A stretch of 64,000 nucleotides of DNA from Paenalcaligenes faecalis (GTDB taxonomy: Bacteria > Pseudomonadota > Gammaproteobacteria > Burkholderiales > Burkholderiaceae_B). The stretch spans positions 2,094,001-2,158,000 of the forward strand of contig NZ_CP106841.1 in NCBI RefSeq assembly GCF_027557445.1, read 5' to 3'. The notes under the pieces were generated by a model, which was not told where the DNA came from, made no database searches, and was given only the letters and a program-made list of their open reading frames with translations. Both the position numbers and the translations under genes were made by a program. This document shows, piece by piece, positions 17,510 through 27,355 of the stretch. Position 1 is the first letter of the stretch, and every line of letters starts with the position of its first letter.

Positions 17510-17884
17510 CTATTCGTTTTCGGACTGATATTGGGTTGCTGATAACAGCTGCTCTAAATCGGCAATATTATCTACTTTCATTTTAAAGATCCACGCCTCA
17601 TAGGGTTGATCATTTAACGTTTCAGGCGCATCTGCCAATAACTCATTAAAAGCAATCACCGTGCCTGCGACTGGTGCATAAATATCTGAAGCCGCCTTAA
17701 CTGATTCTACGACCCCTGCTAAATCACCTGCTTTTAAATGCACCCCAGTGGTGAAATCCCCCACGAACACCAAATCACCTAGCTGGTCTTGAGCAAAATC
17801 GGTAATGCCTACCAAGACTTCATCACCCTGAACCAATGCCCATTCATGTGTAGACGCATAGCGTCTATCTATCGGTAATTGCAT
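17510..17884 (-). CDS. gcvH: glycine cleavage system H protein
   Basis: GcvH is the small lipoyl carrier that shuttles the aminomethyl group among the P, T and L proteins. At 124 residues it has normal length. The lipoylation lysine is K63 in VVESVKAASDIYAP, and the first part STHEWALV is canonical. I choose the ATG at 17884 with AAGGAG upstream; the open frame extends nine codons further. It follows the flavoprotein gene by one base. gcvT and gcvP are not in the window, so gcvH is detached from the rest of its system here. Confidence 0.92.
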   Translation of the reverse strand: MQLPIDRRYASTHEWALVQGDEVLVGITDFAQDQLGDLVFVGDFTTGVHLKAGDLAGVVESVKAASDIYAPVAGTVIAFNELLADAPETLNDQPYEAWIFKMKVDNIADLEQLLSATQYQSENE

Positions 17885-17885
17885 A

Positions 17886-19106
17886 TTATTCTCCTTGCAA
17901 GGCACGACCACACGCTACGCCTGAGGCCCATGCCCATTGAAAATTATAACCACCAAGCCAGCCGGTCACATCCACTGACTCGCCAATAAAATACAAATTA
18001 GGGTGTGCTCGCGCAGCCATGGTTTTTTGATTTAAATCTCGCGTATCCACCCCGCCTCGCATCACCTCGGCTTTTTTGTAGCCTGCTGTCCCCGTGGGTA
18101 CTAGAGCCCAATGATGTAGAGCCTGCCCAAGTTGACGTAGAACCTTGTCAGAAATATCAGCCATCCGCTGCTCTGCGACCCCATCGGGAATAGCCTGAGC
18201 GGCACTAATCCATTGCTCCACTAAACGCTTAGGCCAAAGCGTAGCTAAAAAATTGCCCAACTGCTGTCGATTACCCTGCTTTTGCGTAATCAGCGTCTGA
18301 CTTAAGTCCATACCTGGGGCTAAGTTAATCGTAATTGCCTCGCCCGGTTGCCAATAGCTAGAAATCTGCAAAATACCAGGCCCAGAAAGACCTCGGTGGG
18401 TAAAAAGCAAATCTTCTAGAAACGTCATTTTGCTTTTTGCTTTAGCCTGATTAGATAATTCAACCTCTGTACTCACCCCACTTAACGGCACGAAGTCTTG
18501 CCAAAAATGGCTATCAAAGGTTAAAGGCACTAAGGCTGGACGAGGCTCAATCACTTTAAGACCAAACTGTCTGGCCAAATGCAAAGCAAAGTCTGTTGCT
18601 CCAACCTGCGGTAGAGCCATACCACCAGTGGCTATCACCAACTGCTTACATGCGATTGGATCGGCATCCGTTTCAATTAGATAACCGGCAGGGGTTTGTT
18701 GCACAGACTGTACTGAGCAAGGCATACGCCATGACACATTGCCCTTTACGCACTCCTGACGCAACAATTGAATGATGGACTCACTGGAGTCATCACAAAA
18801 CAATTGGCCTTTGTGTTTTTCGTGCCAAGCAATGCCATAACTTTCTACTAACTGTAAAAAGTCAGCCGGTTTATATGCCGACAGTGCCGAACGACAAAAA
18901 TTGGGATTTTGTGAAATGAAATGTTGTACAGACGTACCCGTATTGGTGAAGTTACACCGCCCTCCACCTGATATACGGATTTTTTCGCCTAGTTTTTTTG
19001 CGTGGTCTATTAAGACCACGCGTAAGCCACGTTGCCCAGCCACGCTGGCTGCCATCATGCCAGCAGCGCCAGCACCTATGACAGCCACATCAAAATCAAC
19101 AGCCAT
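17886..19106 (-). CDS. BaiN/HI0933-family FAD-dependent oxidoreductase
   Basis: This 406-residue two-dinucleotide-binding flavoprotein belongs to the HI0933/YhiN family. It carries the FAD motif VIGAGAAGMMAASVAGQRG at residues 9-27, the family signature ISGGGRCNFTNTG, ATGGMALPQVGATDFA, a central domain with LFTHRGLSGPGILQISSYW, and the C-terminal MRGGVDTRDLNQKTM ... GESVDVTGWLGGYNFQWAWASG. BaiN members act in bile-acid metabolism in gut clostridia, but for proteobacterial members the physiological substrate is not established. It starts 3 bases after the decarboxylase stop and is followed at once by gcvH. Confidence 0.85.
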   Translation of the reverse strand: MAVDFDVAVIGAGAAGMMAASVAGQRGLRVVLIDHAKKLGEKIRISGGGRCNFTNTGTSVQHFISQNPNFCRSALSAYKPADFLQLVESYGIAWHEKHKGQLFCDDSSESIIQLLRQECVKGNVSWRMPCSVQSVQQTPAGYLIETDADPIACKQLVIATGGMALPQVGATDFALHLARQFGLKVIEPRPALVPLTFDSHFWQDFVPLSGVSTEVELSNQAKAKSKMTFLEDLLFTHRGLSGPGILQISSYWQPGEAITINLAPGMDLSQTLITQKQGNRQQLGNFLATLWPKRLVEQWISAAQAIPDGVAEQRMADISDKVLRQLGQALHHWALVPTGTAGYKKAEVMRGGVDTRDLNQKTMAARAHPNLYFIGESVDVTGWLGGYNFQWAWASGVACGRALQGE

Positions 19107-19109
19107 GAG

Positions 19110-21371
19110 TTAATCTTCGCGAATACAGTCTACGTAATAACGAGGATTTCCATCCGGGCCTATATCCTGAGCTAACCCATGTACATAGGTCTCAAAACCA
19201 GGGAATTGCGCATTAAATTCACGAGCAAATTGCAAATAATCCACAATCATACGATTAAAGCGCTCGCCCGGGATCAACAAAGGAATACCAGGAGGATAAG
19301 GAGTGAGCAATACCCCTGTCACACGCCCCTCTAGCTCATCAATATTGACACGCTCTACCTCTCGGTGTGCCATTTTTGCATAAGCATCAGAAGGTTTCAT
19401 CGCTGGAATCATGTCACTAAGATAAACCTCTGTCGTTAAACGAGCTAAATCATACTTTTTGTAGACTTCGTGAATCTGCTGACATAAATCACGTAAACCT
19501 AAACGATCGTAAGTAGGGTGTGCTTTGCAGAAATCTGGCAAAATGCGCCAAAGTGGCTGATTACGATCGTAGTCATCTTTAAACTGTTGCAAGGCCGTTA
19601 GCAATGTGTTCCAGCGACCTTTGGTAATCCCAATCGTGAACAGAATGAAAAAGGAATACAAGCCCGTTTTTTCAACCACTACACCATGCTCAGCCAAGTA
19701 CTTAGAAACTAAAGCAGCAGGAATCCCTGTTTCGGCAAACGTACCCGAAATATCTAAGCCCGGTGTAACAACCGTGGCTTTGATCGGATCAAGCATGTTG
19801 AAGCCTTCGGCTAACTCGCCAAAGCCATGCCAGCGATCATTGGACTTTAAAATCCAATCCTCACGGCTGCCAATACCATCATTGACTAGCTTATCTGGCC
19901 CCCATACTTGGAACCACCAATCGTCTTTACCGTACTCGGAGGAAACCTTGCGCATAGCACGACGGAAGTCCACCGCCTCTTTGATACTTTCCTCTACCAG
20001 CGCGGTTCCTCCTGGAGGCTCCATCATCGCTGCTGCCACATCACATGAAGCAATAATGGCGTACTGCGGAGAGGTTGATGTGTGCATCAAATACGCTTCG
20101 TTAAAGATATTGCGATCTAAAGCACGATTTTCTGCGTCTTGCACGGTAATTTGTGATGCCTGAGACAATCCCGCTAAGAGTTTATGCGTGGAATGCGTCG
20201 CATACACCATTGTATCTTTACAACGCGGACGATTTGGACCTATGGCATGCATGTCCTCGTAGAACTCATGGAAAGCGGCATGTGGCAGCCACGCTTCGTC
20301 AAAATGCAAAGTATCAATGGTCTCACCTAAGGTGGCCTTGATGTCCTCTACGTTATAAATGACACCATCATAAGTACTTTGAGTTAGGGTCAAAATACGT
20401 GGGTTTTTATTTTTTACATCACGCGCAAACGGGTTGGCTTCTATTTTGCGCTGAATGCTTTCAGGCGAGAATTCCTCTAGGGGAATAGGACCAATAATAC
20501 CCAAGTGGTTACGCGTAGGACGTAAAAACACAGGGATAGCACCCGTCATCGTAATTGCATGCAAAATCGATTTATGGCAGTTTCGATCCACAACCACAAT
20601 ATCATTATTTGCCACATTCGCATGCCAAACAATTTTATTTGAGGTAGAGGTTCCATTGGTCACAAAGAAACAGTGATCTGCGTGGAAAATACGCGCTGCA
20701 TTGGTTTCTGCCTCGGCGACAGGGCCGGTATGATCCAGTAATTGACCTAATTCATCTACCGCATTACATACATCAGCACGCAACATGTTTTCACCAAAAA
20801 ACTGATGAAACATTTGACCTACTGGACTCTTTAAAAAGGCAACTCCACCCGAATGCCCCGGACAATGCCAAGAATACGAGCCATCTGAGGCGTATTTAAC
20901 CAGCTCACGAAAAAAGGGAGGAGCCAAACCGTCCAAATACGAACGGGCTTCTCTCATGATGTGACGGGCTACAAACTCTGGCGTATCTTCAAACATGTGA
21001 ATGAAGCCATGCAATTCACGCAAGATATCATTCGGAATATGTTGCGAAGTCCGAGTTTCACCGTATAGGTAGATAGGAATGTCTTCGTTACGAAAACGTA
21101 GCTCACCAATAAAGGTGCGCAAGTTTTTAATCGCAGCAGCTACGTCCTCTGGGGAGTCCTCGTCGAACTCCTCATCATCAATGGACAAAATAAAGGCGCT
21201 AGCGCGGCTTTGCTGCTGCGCAAACGAGCTAAGATCACCATAACTGGTCACACCAAGGACTTCAACGCCCTCGGCCTCAAGTGCATCAGCTAAGGCTCTA
21301 ATACCCAAACCTGATGCATTTTCTGAACGAAAGTCCTCGTCAATAATGACGATAGGAAAACGAAATTTCAT
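19110..21371 (-). CDS. biodegradative-type Orn/Lys/Arg decarboxylase
   Basis: This 753-residue PLP enzyme has the three parts of the AdiA/LdcI/SpeF group. First is an N-terminal response-regulator-like wing domain (residues 1-130). The PLP core has FFVTNGTSTSNKIV, VVVDRNCHKSI, HFDEAWLPHA and the Schiff-base lysine in ATHSTHKLLAGLSQAS near residue 396. Last is a C-terminal domain with PYPPGIPLLIPGE. The length is closest to AdiA, but several core motifs are nearer to LdcI, so the substrate (arginine, lysine or ornithine) is left open. An AGGAG site precedes the ATG. It is 12 bases after dcd, a neighbourhood I recall from related Burkholderiales. Confidence 0.88.
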   Translation of the reverse strand: MKFRFPIVIIDEDFRSENASGLGIRALADALEAEGVEVLGVTSYGDLSSFAQQQSRASAFILSIDDEEFDEDSPEDVAAAIKNLRTFIGELRFRNEDIPIYLYGETRTSQHIPNDILRELHGFIHMFEDTPEFVARHIMREARSYLDGLAPPFFRELVKYASDGSYSWHCPGHSGGVAFLKSPVGQMFHQFFGENMLRADVCNAVDELGQLLDHTGPVAEAETNAARIFHADHCFFVTNGTSTSNKIVWHANVANNDIVVVDRNCHKSILHAITMTGAIPVFLRPTRNHLGIIGPIPLEEFSPESIQRKIEANPFARDVKNKNPRILTLTQSTYDGVIYNVEDIKATLGETIDTLHFDEAWLPHAAFHEFYEDMHAIGPNRPRCKDTMVYATHSTHKLLAGLSQASQITVQDAENRALDRNIFNEAYLMHTSTSPQYAIIASCDVAAAMMEPPGGTALVEESIKEAVDFRRAMRKVSSEYGKDDWWFQVWGPDKLVNDGIGSREDWILKSNDRWHGFGELAEGFNMLDPIKATVVTPGLDISGTFAETGIPAALVSKYLAEHGVVVEKTGLYSFFILFTIGITKGRWNTLLTALQQFKDDYDRNQPLWRILPDFCKAHPTYDRLGLRDLCQQIHEVYKKYDLARLTTEVYLSDMIPAMKPSDAYAKMAHREVERVNIDELEGRVTGVLLTPYPPGIPLLIPGERFNRMIVDYLQFAREFNAQFPGFETYVHGLAQDIGPDGNPRYYVDCIRED

Positions 21372-21383
21372 GCCGACTAGCTC

Positions 21384-21950
21384 CTAAGTGCGTGGCAAGG
21401 TGACGCCTAACTGGCCTTGATATTTACCACCGCGATCGCGATAAGACACATCACAAACCTCATCACCACCAAAGAACAACATCTGCGCGCAGCCTTCGCC
21501 AGCGTAGATTTTTGCAGGTAGTGGAGTGGTATTTGAGAACTCTAAAGTAACATGCCCTTCCCATTCGGGTTCTAAGGGTGTCACATTTACAATGATACCG
21601 CAGCGTGCATAGGTACTTTTGCCTAAGCAGACAGTTAAGACCTCGCGCGGAATCCGAAAATACTCTACTGTGCGCGCAAGCGCAAACGAGTTAGGTGGAA
21701 TAATACACACATCACCCACAAAATCCACAAAAGATTTTTCATCAAAATTTTTGGGATCAACGATAGTGGAATTAATATTTGTAAAAATTTTAAATTCATT
21801 CGCACAGCGTACATCATAGCCATAGCTGCTGGTGCCATAGCTAACTATTTTCTGTCCATTGATGCTGCGCACTTGATCGGGCTCAAAGGGCTCGATCATG
21901 CCGTGTTCTTCGGCTTGGCGACGAATCCAACGATCACTTTTAATACTCAT
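21384..21950 (-). CDS. dcd: dCTP deaminase
   Basis: Dcd deaminates dCTP to dUTP, feeding dTMP synthesis and so linked in function to ThyA. The 188-residue protein shows the trimeric dUTPase-fold motifs [23 protein letters not shown] (the Ser/Arg of the active site), [18 protein letters not shown] and EGCAQMLFF. Length matches E. coli Dcd. GAGGAAA lies upstream of the ATG. It sits between tamB and the decarboxylase on the same strand. Confidence 0.96.
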   Translation of the reverse strand: MSIKSDRWIRRQAEEHGMIEPFEPDQVRSINGQKIVSYGTSSYGYDVRCANEFKIFTNINSTIVDPKNFDEKSFVDFVGDVCIIPPNSFALARTVEYFRIPREVLTVCLGKSTYARCGIIVNVTPLEPEWEGHVTLEFSNTTPLPAKIYAGEGCAQMLFFGGDEVCDVSYRDRGGKYQGQLGVTLPRT

Positions 21951-21980
21951 TTTTTCCTCTTTTGAGCCTAATTAAATGGG

Positions 21981-24900
21981 TTAATCCTGCGAGAACCAGC
22001 GGTAAACTAGGGCTAGTCCACTAACGGTGCCAAGGCTTAAATCCGCAGTCAAACGACGCGTCAACCTATAGCTGGCCCGACCTACTGTTCCCGTATCCGA
22101 CAACGCCTGTCGAACACTGAGGGTAATATCAGAGGTCAATCGTTTACTGGCCTCCACAAAACGACGCTCTACGTCACTGATCTCGCTCTCTAGGCTGCTG
22201 GCTGTACTGGTGGCGGGTAAAATACTACCTGCCCCCCCTAGCTCGCCAGAACGCATAGATAGTTCATCAATGCCAAACTTACGATAGAAAGGTTCTCCAT
22301 CACCTAGGAAAGAGGAGCCTACAGATACAAGTAAGGCTAAATCGCCCCCCCCTTCGTCAGGGCCATGACCAAATAAAAGCCAAGATAATTTTTCTAGCTC
22401 GGAAACCTCTGGAATAGAGACCAGATCAATTTTAGGTCTACGTGCGGTGCCACCAACTTTGACACCCGCCTGCACGCTCAACCCAGTGCGCAATGCCTGA
22501 ATATCTAAAATTGGACTGGTGATATCACCTTGGAATGTAATAGTACCTCTGCGTAATTGTAAACGCTGACCATACATTTCAATAGCGCCACCGCGTGTAT
22601 TTAACGCACCTAACGCCGTCAGTTGCCCATCACCCATATGAATATGCATCTGCCCAATCAGCCCTGAGTTAACCCCATAGCCAGTTAAGTAGAAACGTGG
22701 CCCTAAATCCACATCAATATCCAAGGTCATATTGATCGGGTCAGCGTCCTCTGCAGAGGGCTCTTTAACTGGGTCTGTAGAACGAATAATAACCACATCA
22801 CCATCAACGGTAGGAATACCACCCAGCATATCCAGATTGAACCAACCGGCGTCTGCCGTAATTTTTCCAGTTAGGGCAATCTGAGGGAGCAATGCTTTCA
22901 TTTGTAGATCACCCGTCACCATGGCATAGCGATCCGCACGCTGCAAAATAGGATAACGGTGTAATTTCACTGCGAAATCGCCTGTGCTGTCTTCTAGGTC
23001 CCAATAGCCATCCAATAAAAGACTACCGTTTTTTGCGTCATCGTCTTCTCGAATCCATGTAGCAGTACGCCACTCTTTGGGCTCGACCCGTAACTGAGCA
23101 GGGAAATACAATCGCTCTACGGTAAAACGATTATTATTTACATTTGCTTTGAGCTCACCATCTAAGAGGCGAACCCCATCATCTAGACGTGTGATTTTCA
23201 AATGATGACCTGTAATCTCGCCCTGAGTGGTAAAGCCCCCACGAGGAGTGCTTCGCACCTTTACGTTGGCAATTAACTCTCCCCCTAGCTCTAGCTGGTC
23301 TTTCAGAATCAAGCTAGTCCAAGCCAGATTATCCATGTGCGCATCCAGCACGATTTCTTTTACGTCTGCGTCACGTAAGCGAATACCTGACTCTTTGCTG
23401 TAATAAATGGGGCTGGAGCCTTTAGCTTTCACATAACCCATTTTCTCTGTTTGAATAAGGGCGTCCGCTTGAATCACACTACGCCCCCCCGCCCCCGGTA
23501 CAATATTAACTAGGACTTCTGCCTGATTTAAGCCTAAGGGGAAAGCGGGCTCGGCAGGAACCATGATGTCGCCGGCTAATCGTTGTAGACGAATCCTGCC
23601 CGCTAATGCGTCTTTTAACGCTACGTCCCAATCGAGTTTAAGCGCCAAATCATCCAGTGCGGTTAATCGCTCACGCTTATCCACCACCCCACCGCGCTTT
23701 TCTTGATCATTATTCAAGCCTAAGCGCTTCATCAAATCATCTACCCGTTTTGCTGATATATTGAGGGTATCCGTTTGTCCTTGTGTACTAAAGCCAGCCT
23801 CATCCACATGCGTTTTTGTATGGTGTAATTTCAACCAAGGCACATTATCTATGAGCGCTTGAATAGAAAAAGCGCCCACATCCAAAGCAAATGTTTGCTC
23901 AGCAGAAGGCATCAGAACATCCACCTTAAAAGCCTGAGCAATATCAGCGCCTAAACCAGCATGCTCCGCATGCATTTTTTGGATCTGGCCTCTCCAGCTA
24001 GGGCTTGGGCTAGCAAGATCCAACACACCTTGTACGCCTAATTGTGCCGTTAGCGGCCCATTACCGACTTTAACCGACGGGTCAGCCCCTTTTAAAACAT
24101 GATCTACCTTTGCTGTTAACTGATGCTCAAAAATACTGCCTTTTAACTCTGCATCGAGTTTGGTCGCACCAATCTCATCTAGGCCTGGCCAAAGTTGCTT
24201 AATGGCTGGCGCATTAACCATTACCTTTAGTAGATCGTTCGTCAGACCAAAGGCCCCCTTTGCCTGTACATGATTACCGCCTACTCGCAAGTCAATATCA
24301 CTATTTTTAACGGTATAAGCCTGCCATAGCTCTGTTCCAGTAAACGCATCTAGCCTCGCTATCTCTGCAATTAACTGACCTTGGAGGGGCTGCCCATTCC
24401 ATCGACTCGTATCAGCAATATGGATATTCACATCGGCCTGATCTAGCTGAGAGGCGGACTGACTAAGACGAGCAGAATAATCGCCAGACAGTGTTATTTT
24501 GGCAGGTAGCTCTACACCCTCTAGCCACGCTCCCACATCAAACTCATGGGCCTGAATCGACCCAGCTAGCCGATCTAAAGAGGGGTCATCTGCATCGCGT
24601 TGCCAATCTAACTTAGCATCCACTCCCGAGCCATCAGGCAAAGCCACCTTAACGACGGTATCTCGCACAGGAAAGGATTGAGTCAACTGCAAGCTAGACC
24701 TTGCATCTACGTCTAAACCCTGTCCGGCCGCTGTTAAAGTAACGACCGCTTGCTCTAAGGAGCCTTGCCACTTGGCATTTGCATTAATCGCACATAAGGG
24801 AGCCTCAGGGTCGCGTAGCTCAACCCCTGCAGATGGTCTAAGGTGATCGGGCAAATAGTGATCTAAACAAATCTGACTACTGGCCTGATCACTAAACGCA

Positions 24901-25547
24901 CGGGCCTGTAGCTGCACAGAGCTGGTCCAAGGTTCGGCCAGCTCAGTGAGGGTGGCGGCCCCATCTGCCTCTAGCCAAATGTCCTCGTAACCGACTCGTA
25001 CCGTAGTTAACTCAATACGGGCGCCATCATTCGTCAATACCCCCTCTGCCTCAAGCCCTAATTGGCTCAAATCCACAGGCAATGACTCTCCGTGCTGAGA
25101 GAAAGCGAACTGATTTAAAGCCAAGCGGTCAACTTTCACAGAGACGGGCAATTGGGGCATAGAGAAAGGCGCTGCATCGGGGTCTTCTGGTTTGGGCTCC
25201 CCATCCATCCAAACGGCAACCCGTTGAGCCGATAGGTCTTTGATGTTAAGTTCTCGGCTATGCCAGAGTTCAGGCCAATCTACCTCTAGGTGAGCACCCT
25301 CGATCTCTATTCGTAAGTCATCAGGTAACTGTAGCTGTAACTCGTCAAAGCTCAGGCCATGCCAAAGACTGCCCGTTACCCCTCGGCTCTGCCCCTCAAA
25401 CTGCACCGCTGCGGTGTTCATTGCCCACCGAGTGCCTGTGGGGGTCGCAATAAGCCAATAAATAAATCCAGTAATCACCAATAACACGGTGGCAATAATT
25501 GGAATACCCCAAAATAAAAGCTGACGGAAAACTCGACGTAGACGCAT
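21981..25547 (-). CDS. tamB: translocation and assembly module protein TamB
   Basis: This 1188-residue AsmA-like, inner-membrane-anchored protein spans the periplasm and helps outer membrane assembly or lipid transport with TamA. A single N-terminal membrane helix lies at about residues 10-32. A very long region of beta-strand repeats follows, rich in amphipathic strands, and the C-terminal DUF490/TamB domain contains GGAIEMYGQRLQLRRGTITF and LVSVGSSFLGDGEPFYRKFG. Its ATG overlaps the tamA stop (TAATG), so the pair is translationally coupled. Confidence 0.93.
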   Translation of the reverse strand: MRLRRVFRQLLFWGIPIIATVLLVITGFIYWLIATPTGTRWAMNTAAVQFEGQSRGVTGSLWHGLSFDELQLQLPDDLRIEIEGAHLEVDWPELWHSRELNIKDLSAQRVAVWMDGEPKPEDPDAAPFSMPQLPVSVKVDRLALNQFAFSQHGESLPVDLSQLGLEAEGVLTNDGARIELTTVRVGYEDIWLEADGAATLTELAEPWTSSVQLQARAFSDQASSQICLDHYLPDHLRPSAGVELRDPEAPLCAINANAKWQGSLEQAVVTLTAAGQGLDVDARSSLQLTQSFPVRDTVVKVALPDGSGVDAKLDWQRDADDPSLDRLAGSIQAHEFDVGAWLEGVELPAKITLSGDYSARLSQSASQLDQADVNIHIADTSRWNGQPLQGQLIAEIARLDAFTGTELWQAYTVKNSDIDLRVGGNHVQAKGAFGLTNDLLKVMVNAPAIKQLWPGLDEIGATKLDAELKGSIFEHQLTAKVDHVLKGADPSVKVGNGPLTAQLGVQGVLDLASPSPSWRGQIQKMHAEHAGLGADIAQAFKVDVLMPSAEQTFALDVGAFSIQALIDNVPWLKLHHTKTHVDEAGFSTQGQTDTLNISAKRVDDLMKRLGLNNDQEKRGGVVDKRERLTALDDLALKLDWDVALKDALAGRIRLQRLAGDIMVPAEPAFPLGLNQAEVLVNIVPGAGGRSVIQADALIQTEKMGYVKAKGSSPIYYSKESGIRLRDADVKEIVLDAHMDNLAWTSLILKDQLELGGELIANVKVRSTPRGGFTTQGEITGHHLKITRLDDGVRLLDGELKANVNNNRFTVERLYFPAQLRVEPKEWRTATWIREDDDAKNGSLLLDGYWDLEDSTGDFAVKLHRYPILQRADRYAMVTGDLQMKALLPQIALTGKITADAGWFNLDMLGGIPTVDGDVVIIRSTDPVKEPSAEDADPINMTLDIDVDLGPRFYLTGYGVNSGLIGQMHIHMGDGQLTALGALNTRGGAIEMYGQRLQLRRGTITFQGDITSPILDIQALRTGLSVQAGVKVGGTARRPKIDLVSIPEVSELEKLSWLLFGHGPDEGGGDLALLVSVGSSFLGDGEPFYRKFGIDELSMRSGELGGAGSILPATSTASSLESEISDVERRFVEASKRLTSDITLSVRQALSDTGTVGRASYRLTRRLTADLSLGTVSGLALVYRWFSQD

Positions 25548-27343
25548 TAAAAAGCAATCCCTAAAGAGAAGTGCAGACGCACATCCCGCGTTTTTTGACC
25601 ATATGCCACATCAACATAAAATGGCCCTGCTGGTGTACGCACGGCAGCACCCACACCGTATCCCCAATGAGGGCTTAGGTCTTTAAAGGATTCTCCTGCA
25701 TCCCCCACATCAACAAAAACACTCATCCCGTAGGTGGGATTAAAGAAATACTGGTATTCAGCACTTAATACTGCCATAACGGGCGCACCCACAGTGGCAG
25801 ATCCGCGCTCTCGGCCCAGACTGTAATACTTATAACCACGCACTGAGCGTGCGCCCCCTGTCCGATAACCAAACCCCATCGGGATTCGATCCGTACTGGG
25901 CCAAACTTTACCCACCTCGCCTCGCAACATAAAAACATCGTTTTTACCAATAGGTATCCATTGCTGGGCTCGCATACCAGTACGATATAAGGTTTTTTTA
26001 CCACCACCGAGTGGATAATTAACCCCTACATCCACGTCAAATAAATTACCTTCGCGTGGGTCATACTTGTCATCGACGTTACGGCGCAACACCTGCCATG
26101 TCGCCTCTAGGGAAGTCCCTCTCTGGGCTTTGGGCTCGCCACTCACACGGCTTTCATCCCAGACCCCCATTAGGCTCCACGTTGTCTCGTAATCCGCTCT
26201 GGTGTTGGTATTAAATTCATATTGGCTTTTTATACCTGCTGCGGCACGAGTTTGTTTTAGGCCTTCGATATCCTCATGCTCATAGAGCACACCTACGCTA
26301 TTTTTAAATCCTTTGTAGGTAGGAGGAAAGTGCACATCTGAGAAAAAACGTTGTCGATTTTTATCCACACCTAATCCCGTCTCCGTCCATACTGGTTGAC
26401 CGAAAACGATATTTTGCCTATAGAACGCCTCTAATCGAGGCCCATGATCACTGTCTACCCCTAGTGATCCGGTAAAGCGACGGGCTGGCGCCTCTGTCAC
26501 ACGAACTAACACAGGCAATACGACCTCGCCATCCTCATTAGATCGCTCTGTGGAGGTATCCTCTAGCGTCACAAAAGCACCACGAAAAAACGTCGTGGAC
26601 TGCAATGCTTGTTGCCACTCATCTAGCTTTTCCTGATCGTAAGGATCACCCGGCTCATATTTAACATAGCGACGCACAAGCTTTTCAGGAACACGCTTTA
26701 AGCCAGCCGTATGTAAGTCGCCCATTTGAACTCTAGGGCCACTGCGCACAGCAAGGTCTAAATCAGCTGTATTCAAATCCGCCACTACAGTGGCTTTAGT
26801 ATGGGTATACCTTGCATAGTAAAAATCCTTGGATTTCACACTTTGCAATAAATCGGCCTTAGCATTTGACCAGTCATGATTTAAAAACAGATCCCCCTCG
26901 TTGAGCGTCCAGTTTTTACGTATGCCCTCAACGCGAACCGTAAACTGGGGATCTGTGATTTGACCTGTGAAATCAATATTGACCCGTTTTACACGCGTGC
27001 GCTCTCCGGGTTCAATCAAAATATCCCACGTCTCCCCCTCAAAGTCCTCACCGACCTCTAGGGTGACAACAGGGTCATAGTACCCTTGGGTTTGTAAGGC
27101 GGAAACGGTGGCTTCGTGTGCTCTGCGCCTTAACCGAGATATCTCATCTAAATCCTGATCTTCGGCTAAGCGCGTAATCGCATTCACCGCCCCATAAATC
27201 GCTTTTAACGACTCAGGCCCAACACCACCCGGATCAATCACAACTTCGGGTGCAGAAATCTCAGAAGGGGCATGCTCAGCCCAAACAGCTAAGGGCAAAA
27301 ACGTTATAGCAGCAATGAGAGCGCGCACACGCATGCAAAACAC
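25547..27343 (-). CDS. tamA: outer membrane assembly factor TamA
   Basis: TamA is an Omp85-family outer membrane protein that works with TamB in inserting autotransporters and other beta-barrels. The 598-residue precursor has a short signal peptide (MFCMRVRALIAAITFLPLAVWA) and three POTRA-like domains to about residue 280. The 16-strand barrel follows, with the family motif MGFGYRTGGARSVRGYKYYSLG in strand-loop 6 and a C-terminal strand ending in F (HFSLGIAF). Leftward neighbours tamB and dcd follow directly, and mrp is 12 bases upstream. Confidence 0.93.
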   Translation of the reverse strand: MFCMRVRALIAAITFLPLAVWAEHAPSEISAPEVVIDPGGVGPESLKAIYGAVNAITRLAEDQDLDEISRLRRRAHEATVSALQTQGYYDPVVTLEVGEDFEGETWDILIEPGERTRVKRVNIDFTGQITDPQFTVRVEGIRKNWTLNEGDLFLNHDWSNAKADLLQSVKSKDFYYARYTHTKATVVADLNTADLDLAVRSGPRVQMGDLHTAGLKRVPEKLVRRYVKYEPGDPYDQEKLDEWQQALQSTTFFRGAFVTLEDTSTERSNEDGEVVLPVLVRVTEAPARRFTGSLGVDSDHGPRLEAFYRQNIVFGQPVWTETGLGVDKNRQRFFSDVHFPPTYKGFKNSVGVLYEHEDIEGLKQTRAAAGIKSQYEFNTNTRADYETTWSLMGVWDESRVSGEPKAQRGTSLEATWQVLRRNVDDKYDPREGNLFDVDVGVNYPLGGGKKTLYRTGMRAQQWIPIGKNDVFMLRGEVGKVWPSTDRIPMGFGYRTGGARSVRGYKYYSLGRERGSATVGAPVMAVLSAEYQYFFNPTYGMSVFVDVGDAGESFKDLSPHWGYGVGAAVRTPAGPFYVDVAYGQKTRDVRLHFSLGIAF

Positions 27344-27355
27344 CTATTTCATTAG

